Assembly: GCA_942492445.1 (NCBI GenBank)
Contig: CALOEW010000034.1
Location: 1-30,929 of the forward strand
DNA length: 30,929 bases
Source: NORP240 sp942492445
Lineage (GTDB): Bacteria > Pseudomonadota > Gammaproteobacteria > Pseudomonadales > Pseudohongiellaceae
Reading direction: 5' to 3'
Shown here: positions 8,273 through 17,083 of the stretch, one piece after another
Layout: every line of letters starts with the position of its first letter
Numbering within the stretch: the stretch's first letter is position 1
The notes under the pieces: model-generated
Told to the model about the DNA's origin: nothing
Databases searched by the model: none
The model's input: only the letters and a program-made list of their open reading frames with translations
Position numbers and translations under genes: made by a program

Positions 8273-9463
8273 CTAGTGGGTGAACGCCTGAATACCCGTC
8301 TGCTCACGGCCCAGAATAAGCGCATGGATGTCCTGGGTTCCCTCATAGGTGTTGACCACCTCCAGGTTCTGGGCGTGGCGCATTACCGGGTACTCATCGG
8401 AAATACCGTTGCCGCCCAGCATGTCGCGGGCCTCGCGGGCCGCATCCAGGGCCTTGAGGCAGGAGTTGCGCTTGAGCAGGGAAACCACTGGCGGTGTCAG
8501 CGTTCCCTCATCTTTCATCCGGGTGGCGCGCAGACAGCCCTGCAGAGCCAGGGACAGGTCCGTCTGCATGATAGCCAGTTTTTTCTGGATCAACTGGTTG
8601 GCAGCCAGCGGGCGACCGAACTGGTTGCGGTCCAGAGTGTATTGAAGCGCCGTTTTCCAGCAGGTTTCACCGGCTCCGACAGCTCCCCAGGCGATTCCCA
8701 GGCGGGCGGAATTCAGGCAGGTGAAGGGTCCTTTCAGGCCACCGACATCCGGAAACCTGTTTTCCTCTGGAACAAACACCTGTTCCATTACGATCTCGCC
8801 GGTAATTGACGCGCGCAGCGCCAGCTTACCCTCGATCTTCGGTGTGCTGAGCCCCGCCATGCCTTTTTCCAGCACAAAGCCACGGATGACTCCCTGGTCG
8901 TCCTTGGCCCACACCACAAACACGTCGGCAATCGGCGAATTACTGATCCAGTTTTTGACACCAGTGATCAGGTAACCGCCGTCCACCGACCTGGCGCGGG
9001 TGATCATGCCGCCAGGGTCGGAGCCGTGATCCGGTTCGGTCAGGCCGAAGCAGCCGATCAGCTCGCCTCTCGCCAGCCTGGGCAGGTATTTCCTTTTCTG
9101 CTCGTCAGTCCCGAATTCGTGGATCGGCAACATGACAAGGCTGGACTGAACACTGAACATGGAACGGAATCCGGAATCCACGGCTTCTATCTCCCGCGCC
9201 GCCAGACCGTAGCACACATAGTTCATTCCGGCGCAGTCATAGCCCTCGATGAACGGCCCCAGCAGCCCCAGGGACCCCATTTCACGAAATATATCCGGAT
9301 CGGTTTGTTCATTCCTGTAGGCTTCCCGGATTCGGGGCTGTAATTTCTCCCGTGCAAATTGACGGGCGGTATCACGTACCATGCTCTCTTCTTCGCTGAG
9401 CTGATCATCCAGCAGAAACGGATCTTCCCAGTTGAACTGGGGCTTTTCTGCAGCTACCGACAT
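8273..9463 (-). CDS. gcdH: Glutaryl-CoA dehydrogenase (acyl-CoA dehydrogenase family)
   Basis: This FAD enzyme oxidises and decarboxylates glutaryl-CoA to crotonyl-CoA in lysine and tryptophan catabolism, passing electrons to ETF. From ATG 9463 it is 396 residues. Family features are LLGPFIEGYDCAGMNYVCYGLAAREIEAVDSGFRSMFSVQSSL, CFGLTEPDHGSDP, WISNSPIADVFVVWA, MLGGNGISDEYPVMRHAQNLEVVNTYEGTQDIHALILGR; the catalytic Glu is in NTYEGT near residue 374. The GFRS and TYEG contexts match glutaryl-CoA dehydrogenase better than short-chain enzymes. The start at 9463 is preferred to ATG 9487 because AGGAG lies about 8 bases upstream of it. No gcdR or CoA-transferase gene is adjacent. The stop codon abuts the MITE-like element. 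Confidence 0.93.
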   Translation of the reverse strand: MSVAAEKPQFNWEDPFLLDDQLSEEESMVRDTARQFAREKLQPRIREAYRNEQTDPDIFREMGSLGLLGPFIEGYDCAGMNYVCYGLAAREIEAVDSGFRSMFSVQSSLVMLPIHEFGTDEQKRKYLPRLARGELIGCFGLTEPDHGSDPGGMITRARSVDGGYLITGVKNWISNSPIADVFVVWAKDDQGVIRGFVLEKGMAGLSTPKIEGKLALRASITGEIVMEQVFVPEENRFPDVGGLKGPFTCLNSARLGIAWGAVGAGETCWKTALQYTLDRNQFGRPLAANQLIQKKLAIMQTDLSLALQGCLRATRMKDEGTLTPPVVSLLKRNSCLKALDAAREARDMLGGNGISDEYPVMRHAQNLEVVNTYEGTQDIHALILGREQTGIQAFTH

Positions 9464-9606
9464 ATTGCTCTCCTGACGAATAGTCATGGTACCGGGGCAA
9501 GTGATGCCGCCGGCATTCCGTTTACGGCCCTCGAAAGTGCGGAACCGGCGGGTCGATCGCCACTGACCCGCGTCATCGATTCACTTATGCTAGAGGCGAG
9601 GCGCCG

Positions 9607-9615
9607 ATTCTAGCA
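9607..9615 (-). promoter_or_regulatory. Extended -10 promoter element, candidate for gcdH
   Basis: TGCTAGAAT on the minus strand fits the extended -10 pattern TGnTAnAAT. Transcription would start near 9600, giving gcdH a leader of about 135 bases. The same nine bases occur on the plus strand before uvrD at 9751-9759. No -35 box is obvious, which is usual for extended -10 promoters. Confidence 0.5.
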
Positions 9616-9750
9616 GAACTGGGCGGGTTTCGTTCAGCCAGGGAATGTCGGTCTCTGTCCCTTAATACTGCGGCCTTCAAGCGCCGCTGGGTTGTTGCCG
9701 CGCCTGGCAGGGGAAAAGCCTTTCCGCGCGCACGCCGACGCAGGTAATTT

Positions 9751-9759
9751 TGCTAGAAT
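9751..9759 (+). promoter_or_regulatory. Extended -10 promoter element immediately before uvrD
   Basis: TGCTAGAAT fits TGnTAnAAT and ends only 10 bases before the first ATG of uvrD. Initiation about 7 bases downstream would make a leader of roughly 4 bases or none. No LexA-type CTG-N10-CAG box was noticed nearby. Confidence 0.5.
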
Positions 9760-9769
9760 AGCCGGCATC

Positions 9770-11975
9770 ATGATGGACGACGTTTCCCATATTCTCGACA
9801 ATCTGAACGCACCCCAGCGCCAGGCTGTCACTACCGATTCGCAGAACCTGCTGGTGTTGGCTGGAGCCGGCAGCGGCAAAACGCGTGTTCTGGTGCATCG
9901 CATCGCCTGGCTGCTGCATGCAGAACACGCCTCGCCCTACAGTATCCTGGCGGTCACCTTCACCAACAAGGCGGCAAGGGAGATGCGCGGTCGCATTGAG
10001 GAACTGCTGGGGCAACCTATCGGCGGTATGTGGGTGGGCACCTTTCACGGCCTGGCCCACCGCCTGCTGCGGGCACACTGGCAGGAGGCCGGCCTGGCGG
10101 AAGATTTCCATATCCTTGACGGCGATGATCAGCTGCGTCTGATCAAGCGACTGTGCCGCAGTCTCGGCGTAGACGAGGACAAGTACCCGGCCCGCCAGAT
10201 TCAGTGGTACCTGAATGCCCAGAAGGACGAAGGCACCCGGGCAGCGAGTGTGGAAACTTTTGGCGACGATTACGGACGCAACATGGCGGCCATTTACGCT
10301 GCCTACGAGGACGCTTGCCAACGGGGCGGGATGGTGGATTTTGCAGAAATCCTGTTGCGGGCGCATGAGCTTTGGCTGCAGAACCCGCAGATCCTGGACC
10401 ACTACCAACACCGCTTTCAGCATATCCTGGTGGACGAGTTTCAGGATACCAACACGGTCCAGTACGCCTGGCTGCGGGTACTGGCCGGTGGCCGCAACCA
10501 GCTGATGGTGGTGGGCGATGATGATCAGTCCATTTACGGCTGGCGGGGCGCAAAGATCGAAAACATCCAGAAGTTCAGCAACGATTTCCCCGGCACCGAA
10601 ATTGTCCGACTGGAACAGAACTACCGCTCCACCTCCACCATTCTGAACGCAGCAAACCGGCTGATCGCCAATAACCAGGGTCGGCTTGGCAAGGAATTAT
10701 GGACCGACGGGTCTGATGGCGAACAGATCTCTGTCTACGAGGCGTTCAATGAACAGGACGAAGCACGATTCATAGTGGATCGTCTGCAAGACTGGATCGA
10801 CAAGGGTAACCGCCGCATCGATGCGGCAGTGCTGTACCGTTCCAATGCCCAGTCACGGGAACTTGAAGACGCCTTGCTGCGCGTGGGCATGCCATACCGG
10901 ATCTACGGTGGTCACCGATTCTACGAACGTCTGGAAATCAAGAACGCACTGGCTTACCTGCGTCTGCTGGTCAACCGTCATGACGATACCGCCATGGAAC
11001 GGGTAGTCAATGTGCCTGCCCGGGGAATCGGGGGACGTACCATAGACCAGATCCGGGAGCTGGCACGGGAACACGGTTGCTCCATGTGGTCTGCCTGCCG
11101 CATGTGTGTCGAAGAAAGAAGGCTGAGCTCGAGAGCAGCCAACTCGGTGCGGGCATTTCTGGATCTCATCGAAGCCATGGATGAGGCATGTGACACCCTG
11201 GAGCTGCATCGGAAAGTGGAATACGTTATCCGGCACAGCGGTCTGATTCAACACCATGAAAAGGAAGGTGGAGAGAAAGCCCGGGCCCGGCTGGAAAACC
11301 TGGACGAGCTTATTACCGCCGCCAACAGCTTCGATGAATCGGAACTTGATGTGAATGATGATCTTACCGCCACGGCAATACTCGCCGCGTTTCTGGACCA
11401 GGCGGCGCTGGACGCCGGGGATGCCCAGGCAGGGGAGGAGGAGGACGCGGTGCAGCTGATGACCCTGCACTCGGCCAAGGGGCTGGAATTTCCCACTTGT
11501 GTTCCTGGCGGGGATGGAGGAAGGCCTGTTCCCCCACAGAATGTCCATGGAAAATCTGTCCGGCCTGGAGGAGGAGCGGCGCCTCTGCTATGTCGGCATC
11601 ACTCGGGCCAAGTCTAAACTGTATCTGTGCTATGCCGAATCCAGGCGCCTCCATGGAGACGTCAACCTGACCCGGCCTTCGCGTTTTATCCGCGAGATCC
11701 CATCTGAACTGGTCGAGGAGATTCGCCTCAAATCCACGATTTCGCGGCCATTGGTGTCGGGTGGCCGAATGTCAATCGGTGCCGCCGCCAGCAGCAATGC
11801 CGAGGTGCCTCAAACCGAGCTGTCACTGGGCCAGCGCGTTATCCATGGAAAATTCGGCGAAGGGGTGATTCTAAATTACGAAGGCCAGGGACATAACGCT
11901 AGGGTTCAGGTAAATTTTGACGGGTTCGGCAGTAAATGGCTGGTCCTTTCCTACGCCAAGCTGGAAACCCTGTAG
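9770..11975 (+). pseudogene. uvrD: DNA helicase II UvrD, interrupted by an apparent one-base frameshift
   Basis: UvrD is the SF1 3'-5' helicase of nucleotide excision and mismatch repair. The first frame carries DVSHILDNLNAPQRQAV, motif I (LAGAGSGKT), Ia (AVTFTNKAAREM), II (VDEFQDTN), III (VVGDDDQSIYGWRGA), IV (LEQNYRST) and V (LMTLHSAKGLEFPT). An extra T at 11497-11498 then shifts the frame. Homology resumes at 11499 (VFLAGMEEGLFPHRMS, motif VI CYVGITRAK) and ends in the Tudor-like UvrD C-terminus (LGQRVIHGKFGEGVILNYEGQG, SKWLVLSYAKLETL). With one base removed it is about 734 residues, the normal size. As written, motif VI is lost. ATG 9770 or 9773 is chosen over an in-frame start at 9692 because the family begins at this point. 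Confidence 0.93.
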
Positions 11976-12129
11976 CGCCACGTCAAGTGCACGGGGCATG
12001 GCGGCGATGCGCCTCTGTAGCGGACTCGTCTGCAGGCCAGAGCAGTGTCATAATTAAACAAAGGTTCCTTACGTCACCAGATTGGCAATGGCCCACGGGC
12101 ATCATGCCTACCAGAGTTGAATCATACCT

Positions 12130-13245
12130 ATGTATCTGAAGCATGCCTTTTCCTTCCCCATACTCCTGACATTGGTGCTGATTTCCTGCGGCGCAGACAA
12201 CAACCCGGTGACAAGCCCGGGAGCCGCGGAGACACCCCCCCAGCAGGCTTACAACTGGAAAATGATCACGTCCTGGCCCAAAAACCTGCCGGCGTTGGGC
12301 ACCGCGCCGGAGCAGTTCGCCCGCAGCGTGGAAAAAATGAGCAACGGCCGGATGCGAATACGGGTGTACGGCGCCAATGAACTGGTGGGGGGACTGGAGG
12401 TCTTTGATGCGGTATCTGCCGGCACTGCGGAAATCGGGCACAGCGGTCCCTATTACTGGCAGGGAAAGATCAATTCATCACCGTTTTTTTCCACCATCCC
12501 GTTCGGGCTGACCGGCACGGAAATGAACGCCTGGCTCACCTTTGGCGGCGGCAACGAACTGTGGCGGGAAGTCTATGCTCCCTATAACCTGATTCCGGTA
12601 CGGGGAGGAAACTCCGGCGCCCAGATGTTCGGCTGGTTTAACAAGGAGATAAATTCCCTTGAAGACCTACAGGGGCTGAAAATGCGCATTCCCGGGCTGG
12701 GTGGCGAAGTGTTTTCGCGCGCCGGCGGCGTGCCGGTCACCATGCAGGTTAGTGACGTTTTCACAGCCCTGGAGACTGGAGCACTGGATGCTACCGAATG
12801 GGTGAGTCCCTACAACGATCTTGCTGCCGGCTACCACACAGTGGCCCGCTACTATTATTATCCAGGCTGGCACGAGCCCGGCTCTGTGCTGGAGACCATA
12901 TTCAACAAGAACAAGTTTGAAGCATTGCCGGAAGATCTTCAGGAAATCCTGCTGGCCGCCTCCGAGGTAATGAATCAACGGGTTTACGACGAGTTGACAG
13001 CGCGTAACAACGAAGCTCTGCAGGCCCTGGTCACGGAACACAACGTTGAGGTTCGACGTCTGCCAGATGACGTGCTCAAGGAGTTCCGACGCCTGTCAGA
13101 CGAGGTTATCAGGGAATTGGCCGCCGTTGATGAATCCAGCATGCGGGTTTATCAGTCCTGGAAGGCCTTCCTCGACGGCGTCTCGGCCTACCATCGGATT
13201 GCCGAAGATGCATTTATCGAAGCACGCAATCTACCCCTTGATTAG
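12130..13245 (+). CDS. dctP: TRAP transporter substrate-binding lipoprotein DctP (oxo-acid type)
   Basis: This 371-residue periplasmic receptor of a TRAP transporter has a lipoprotein signal: hydrophobic residues 6-19, then lipobox LIS-C with Cys20, so it is probably membrane-tethered. The mature protein resembles the TakP/2-oxoacid branch: MITSWPKNLPALGTAPEQFA, VFDAVSAGTAEIGHSGPYYWQGK, PFGLTGTEMNAW, GAQMFGWFNKEINSLEDLQGLKMRIPGLGGEV, and DATEWVSPYNDLA. Gln in GAQM and Glu-Trp in ATEW correspond to the sodium ligands known for TakP, and Arg in KMRIPG to the carboxylate-binding Arg. Its partners dctQ and dctM are on the other strand beyond yciA. The true substrate cannot be read from sequence; pyruvate-like oxo acids are an inference. 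Confidence 0.9.
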   Translation: MYLKHAFSFPILLTLVLISCGADNNPVTSPGAAETPPQQAYNWKMITSWPKNLPALGTAPEQFARSVEKMSNGRMRIRVYGANELVGGLEVFDAVSAGTAEIGHSGPYYWQGKINSSPFFSTIPFGLTGTEMNAWLTFGGGNELWREVYAPYNLIPVRGGNSGAQMFGWFNKEINSLEDLQGLKMRIPGLGGEVFSRAGGVPVTMQVSDVFTALETGALDATEWVSPYNDLAAGYHTVARYYYYPGWHEPGSVLETIFNKNKFEALPEDLQEILLAASEVMNQRVYDELTARNNEALQALVTEHNVEVRRLPDDVLKEFRRLSDEVIRELAAVDESSMRVYQSWKAFLDGVSAYHRIAEDAFIEARNLPLD

Positions 13246-13329
13246 TTGACCCCTGACTATCGGTGAAACACCAGGGCCCGCTGGCGCAATCACATCCGGG
13301 CTGGCCGGCACCTGGACACCTGCGCCCAC

Positions 13330-13734
13330 TCAATGAGGTATAGGGCGAGTTCTGCCATTGTCGTCAATCGCCACGAATACAAACTGACCTTCAGCGACCT
13401 TGCGCAGCCGCTCGTCACCGCCGGCGTTGAATATCCACACCTCGATATTGATGTGGGCAGAGCTGCGCCCGATCTCTTCGATTTCGGCGTAACAACTGAC
13501 AGTTGAACCCACGTTTACTGGATAGAGAAAGCTGACATTCTTGATAGCTACCGTGACGGAACGACCCCTGGCAACACGTTTCATGGCGATGCCTGCTGCC
13601 AGATCCATCTGGGATACCAGCCAGCCCCCGAAAATGTCTCCGTTGGCGTTGGTGTCCCGTGGCATGGCCAGAGTCTGCAGGGTCAATTCACCGGTGGGTG
13701 ATGGATCCGTGTCCATCTCTTCCTGATCAGTCAT
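13330..13734 (-). CDS. yciA: Acyl-CoA thioesterase, YciA-like hotdog protein
   Basis: This 134-residue hotdog-fold thioesterase hydrolyses acyl-CoA to free acid and CoA. It has the YciA/BACH motif NANGDIFGGWLVSQMDLAAGI (about residues 29-49) with its catalytic-region Asn and Asp, VAIKNVSFLYPVNVGSTVSCYAEI, and SSAHINIEVWIF. Length is close to E. coli YciA (132). It lies 102 bases downstream of dctM on the same strand, so may be read through from the transporter promoter, and converges on dctP across 84 bases. A link between the imported acid and acyl-CoA release is only suggested by position. Confidence 0.9.
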   Translation of the reverse strand: MTDQEEMDTDPSPTGELTLQTLAMPRDTNANGDIFGGWLVSQMDLAAGIAMKRVARGRSVTVAIKNVSFLYPVNVGSTVSCYAEIEEIGRSSAHINIEVWIFNAGGDERLRKVAEGQFVFVAIDDNGRTRPIPH

Positions 13735-13836
13735 CGGTTGTCCTTGGGGGAAATTACCGGTTTAAAAACGTTGCTTCACATCCCAGGGAACCAGTTTTAC
13801 CTGCTGCGGCAATCAATTCAAGGACGATCGGATGCG

Positions 13837-15225
13837 CTAAATACCGTCCAGTACATCAGGCAGCCAGGTGGCCAGTTCCGGCCAGAGAGATAATAGCAGC
13901 AATACACTGAGCTGGATTAGGACAAAGGGAATCACACCACGATAAATATCGGTCGTGCGAACTGTTGGCGGGGCCACACTCCGCAGGTAGAACAGGGAGA
14001 ATCCGAACGGCGGTGTCAGGAAAGAAGTCTGCAGATTGATGGCAAGCATGATTCCCAGCCACACCGGATCGAGTCCCATGTTGAGAAGCACGGGCCCAAT
14101 AATAGGCACAACCATAAAGGTAATCTCGATGAAATCGAGAATGAATCCCAGTAGGAACACCAGCAGCATGACAAGAAACATCGCCGCCAATACGCCTCCC
14201 GGGAGACTGGACAGAAAATCCTCGATGAGAATATCGCCACCAAGCCCCCGGAAAACCGCAGAGAAAATTGTTGCACCTATCAGTATCAGGTAGACCATGG
14301 CGGTGATCCGCATGGTTTCCAGATTCACATCCTGTAACACTCTCAACCCCAGCTGACGCTTCATCAGGGCCAGCAGGCTGGCACCGATCGCTCCTACGCT
14401 GGCCGCTTCGGTGGGTGTCGCCACTCCTGCCAGGATGGAGCCCAGTACCGCAACAATCAGCAAAACTGGAGGAATAAAACCTTTCAGCATCAACAACAGG
14501 AGGGTTCCGGCCTTCTCCCGCTCGCCATTGTGCCATTCAGCCGCCGGCGCCTGATCCGGCCTCATCAGGGCGATCGTGAAGACATACAGACCATACAGCA
14601 GCACCAGCAGTAATCCTGGAATAATTGCAGCGGCGAACAGATCGCCAATGGTCACCACATCCGGGGCGAATACCCCGCTGCTTAACTGCGATTGCTGGTA
14701 GGCGCTGGACAACACTTCACCGAGCAGCACCAGGCAGATGGAAGGAGGGATTATCTGACCGAGTGTGCCGGTAGCGCACAGCGTGCCACAGGCGAAGTCG
14801 GCCCGGTACCCTCGCTTCAACATGGTAGGCAGAGACAGTATTCCCATCGTCACGACCGTGGCGCCGACTATGCCGGTGCTCGCTGCCAGCAACGTCCCGA
14901 CTATTACTACAGAGATGCCCAGCCCGCCGGGAAGGCGCCCAAAAACCCTGGTCATGTTGTCCAACAGTTCTTCGGCCAGCCGGGATTTTTCCAGCATGAC
15001 TCCCATGTACACAAACAGCGGAACGGCCAGCAGATTCTGATTGGTGATAATGCCGAATATCCGATTGGGAATAATGGCCACGAACGCGGTGTCGAACACG
15101 CCTGCCAGATTGCCGACCGCAGCAAACAGCAGGGACACTCCAGCGAGGGTGAAAGCCACCGGATACCCGAGCATCAAGGCAAGGCAGATCAACGCAAACA
15201 ACAACAGGGAAAGCATGGCGCTCAC
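13837..15225 (-). CDS. dctM: TRAP transporter large permease subunit DctM
   Basis: This 462-residue inner-membrane protein, hydrophobic throughout, is the large subunit that carries out sodium-driven uptake. Family signatures are LGYPVAFTLAGVSLLFA near the start, NQNLLAVPLFVYMGVMLEKSRLAEELLDNM, GRLPGGLGISVVIVGTLLAASTGIVGATVVTMG, LGQIIPPSICLVLLGEV and FLTPPFGFSLFYLR. It is a little longer than average because of a hydrophilic loop around residues 215-245. The start is GTG 15225, preceded by a purine-rich GGAAAGGGG site, and overlaps the dctQ stop by four bases (GTGA), showing translational coupling. Confidence 0.94.
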   Translation of the reverse strand: MSAMLSLLLFALICLALMLGYPVAFTLAGVSLLFAAVGNLAGVFDTAFVAIIPNRIFGIITNQNLLAVPLFVYMGVMLEKSRLAEELLDNMTRVFGRLPGGLGISVVIVGTLLAASTGIVGATVVTMGILSLPTMLKRGYRADFACGTLCATGTLGQIIPPSICLVLLGEVLSSAYQQSQLSSGVFAPDVVTIGDLFAAAIIPGLLLVLLYGLYVFTIALMRPDQAPAAEWHNGEREKAGTLLLLMLKGFIPPVLLIVAVLGSILAGVATPTEAASVGAIGASLLALMKRQLGLRVLQDVNLETMRITAMVYLILIGATIFSAVFRGLGGDILIEDFLSSLPGGVLAAMFLVMLLVFLLGFILDFIEITFMVVPIIGPVLLNMGLDPVWLGIMLAINLQTSFLTPPFGFSLFYLRSVAPPTVRTTDIYRGVIPFVLIQLSVLLLLSLWPELATWLPDVLDGI

Positions 15226-15740
15226 CCCTTTCCGTGGCCAACCAGTAGCCGGGCAGTTTTCAGCAGCTCTGCCACGCCTTGCCAGGTGAGAAATACAGCC
15301 AGCACCAGAATATTGGTTTTCAGCAGGTAGACTATCGGCAATCCACTGGTTTCCGCGGAACTTTCACGAATGCGCCAGGAAAGCGCAACGTAATCCCAGC
15401 TGCTCCACAAGATATAACCGCAGACCGGGAATAGCAGGAACAGTGTCCCGGCAGCGTCCACCAGTGCCCGATTCCGGTTTGTCATGCGACTGTAGAAAAT
15501 ATCGACCCGCACATGGCCGTCATGCCTCAGCGCATAACCCGCACCCAGAGTGAACAGCAGCGCATTGATATAGATGAGAGATTCCTGCAGCGCAATGGAG
15601 CCGGTCTGAAAAGCGTAGCGCAACAGCACCACAAGGCCGGTAACGACCACCAACACTGTCGCCAGCCAGGCAACTGCCCTGCCGACCCGTTCGGTGACCA
15701 CCTGTATCCCATGTACAACGTTTTCCAGCCTTGCCAGCAT
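15222..15740 (-). CDS. dctQ: TRAP transporter small permease subunit DctQ
   Basis: This 172-residue protein has four predicted membrane helices (about 20-42, 50-70, 93-113 and 137-155), the normal topology of the small TRAP subunit. Typical features are VTGLVVLLRYAF, ALQESLIYINALLFTLGAGYALRHDGHVRVDIFYSRM (the HVRVD motif after helix 2) and a final LLKTNILVLAVFLTWQGVAELLK. It overlaps dctM by four bases. It is first in the minus-strand set dctQ-dctM-yciA. The upstream 347 bases hold no gene, so its promoter should be there. Confidence 0.93.
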   Translation of the reverse strand: MLARLENVVHGIQVVTERVGRAVAWLATVLVVVTGLVVLLRYAFQTGSIALQESLIYINALLFTLGAGYALRHDGHVRVDIFYSRMTNRNRALVDAAGTLFLLFPVCGYILWSSWDYVALSWRIRESSAETSGLPIVYLLKTNILVLAVFLTWQGVAELLKTARLLVGHGKG

Positions 15741-16087
15741 AATCAGTAATCACTGTAACAACCGGGGGGTTGGGCTCACTCTATCATAAACGTCGCGGCG
15801 AACGCCCGGATATTATCAAGCTGGAAACCTGGCGTACCAGGCGTCTTTCACTGACCCGCATCTCTGCAGCTCGGTAGATTAGTGGTCCGAAACACTGGAC
15901 GATCCGATCCTGACAAGTGACTTAAGTACCGGTGCCCCGGTGCCTTGTAAACGAGCTCTCTTCACTGGTAAATTCGAGATTGCGGCCTAATTGACTGTTC
16001 GGATTGTTAAGGCAGTTCTGAACCAGGTAATTGGCGTGTCACTTAAGAAACCGTTACAGGCGCACCAGCGTGCCAAAGGAGAGTAAC
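15741..16087. other. Gene-free interval between divergent dctQ and the GFA gene
   Basis: These 347 bases hold no credible reading frame on either strand. Visible details are a CAACC-GGGG-GGTTG hairpin (15758-15771), a TATGAT box on the minus strand at about 15782-15787 that could serve dctQ, a tandem CCGGTGCC doublet near 15935-15950, and the GFA ribosome-binding site at the right end. GTTGGGC at 15769 is a chance match to an integron core site. Nothing else stands out. Confidence 0.5.
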
Positions 16088-16492
16088 TTGCTACTCCACG
16101 GAGAATGCTTTTGTGGAAGCATAAAGTACGAAATTGAAGGGCCCGTCCGGGACGCCAGAAGCTGCCATTGTTCCCGGTGCAGAAAAGCATTCAGCTCTCA
16201 GGCGTCGGTCTACGCGGAGGTTGATTCAAGGGATTTTCACTGGGTTCAGGGGATAGACCTGCTTAGCACCTATCGCTCCGGCGGTGGTTTCGGCCTACAG
16301 TTCTGTAGCGTCTGTGGATCCACGCTGTGTGGAGTTTTTGCGGGGGAAGTGCACGGTATTGCACTGGGCTGCCTCACAGATGATCCGCAAATTGAAATTG
16401 GCAGGCACATTTACGTGGGATCAAAAGCAGCCTGGGAAGTGATTCCTTCAGGCGTCGTCCAATACGAAGAGGGCGTGCCGTCCGGGTCGTAA
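16088..16492 (+). CDS. GFA-family zinc protein (glutathione-dependent formaldehyde-activating-like)
   Basis: This 134-residue protein has the seven cysteines of the GFA/CENP-V-like zinc fold: C7 and C9 in GECFCGSIKYEI, C26, C28 and C31 in SCHCSRCRKAF, C73 and C76 in FCSVCGSTL. Members bind two zinc ions. Only a few have shown activity with S-hydroxymethylglutathione, so the precise function is unknown. The start TTG 16088 is preferred because AAAGGAGAG lies 5-6 bases upstream and homologues begin with this LLHGxCxCG segment. An ATG at 16031 would add 19 unlike residues. No formaldehyde-oxidation gene is nearby. Confidence 0.82.
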   Translation: MLLHGECFCGSIKYEIEGPVRDARSCHCSRCRKAFSSQASVYAEVDSRDFHWVQGIDLLSTYRSGGGFGLQFCSVCGSTLCGVFAGEVHGIALGCLTDDPQIEIGRHIYVGSKAAWEVIPSGVVQYEEGVPSGS

Positions 16493-16584
16493 CGAGTCGC
16501 TATTTTGTCTGCGCAGCCAAATGGCCCTGCAATGGGCAGTTCAGTGTCCCGGATAAACTGCTTTCATCGCCCTGTGGATGCATT

Positions 16585-17083
16585 ATGGAATACATCGGCT
16601 ACGACCCCGTTGCTGAGATCTACGACCTTTACGCGGCAACAAAAATGATCACGACTTCTTTCTGGATCGTGTTGCACTGGGGATGCGGGTGCTTGAACTG
16701 ACATCGGGTACTGGCCGCCTGTCGATCCCATTGCTTAAGGCGGGCGCAGCGTTGATCTGTGTGGATATCTCACCGGGATGCTGAAGGTTCTTGAAAGGAA
16801 GTTGGAAAAGGACAAGTTTGACGCCCGGGTGCTCTGCCGGGATGTGCAGTATCTCGAATTCGCCGAAGAATTTGATATGATAATTCTGCCATTCCAGTCG
16901 TTTATGGAACTGGTTGGAAGAGATAAGCAGCTGCATTGTCTTCGATCAGCTTACCGGGCTCTTGTTCCCAGGGGACAATTCTATTGCACGATGCACAACC
17001 CGGCGCTTCGACGAATGTCTGTTGATGGCGTATTGCGAGGTGTTGGGGCGTTCAAGTGCGAAGGAGGTTCCTTAAATTCCTGA
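16585..17083 (+). pseudogene. Class I SAM-dependent methyltransferase remnant, two frameshifts and no C-terminus
   Basis: Reading across three frames gives one methyltransferase: MEYIGYDPVAEIYDLYAAT, then after a one-base loss in the A-run at 16641-16645, DHDFFLDRVALG and motif I region VLELTSGTGRLSIPLLKAGA with the motif II acid in VDIS. After a one-base loss in the G-run at 16775-16777 come MLKVLERKLE, FDMIILPFQSFMEL and a stop at 17083. Restored, it is about 166 residues, against roughly 240 for similar enzymes. The SAM-binding glycines are present, though TSGTG replaces the usual GxGTG. Either a decayed gene or sequencing errors plus a truncated end; no substrate can be proposed. Confidence 0.7.

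Larger units (their letters stand above)
9464..9769. other. Intergenic region between divergent gcdH and uvrD
   Basis: This 306-base gap holds no credible gene. It contains the gcdH ribosome-binding site at its left end and two extended -10 elements, one per strand (annotated separately). The rest is GC-rich, with short inverted repeats such as CTAG-AGGCGAGGCGCCGATT-CTAG at about 9589-9612, and no recognised operator. Confidence 0.6.

Noticed and set aside
8125..8346. Minus-strand peptide ending in AGAHHVFQQPSV
   Set aside because: It is encoded by the MITE-like element and its flanks. It is a familiar spurious product of such elements, not a gene.
10853..11548. Minus-strand frame of 231 codons inside uvrD
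   Set aside because: Antisense to conserved helicase motifs and has no ribosome site or homology I can see.
13246..13329. GC-rich hairpins between dctP and yciA as terminator
   Set aside because: CCAGGGCCCGCTGG and CCGGGCTGGCCGG can fold, but no T-run follows on either strand.
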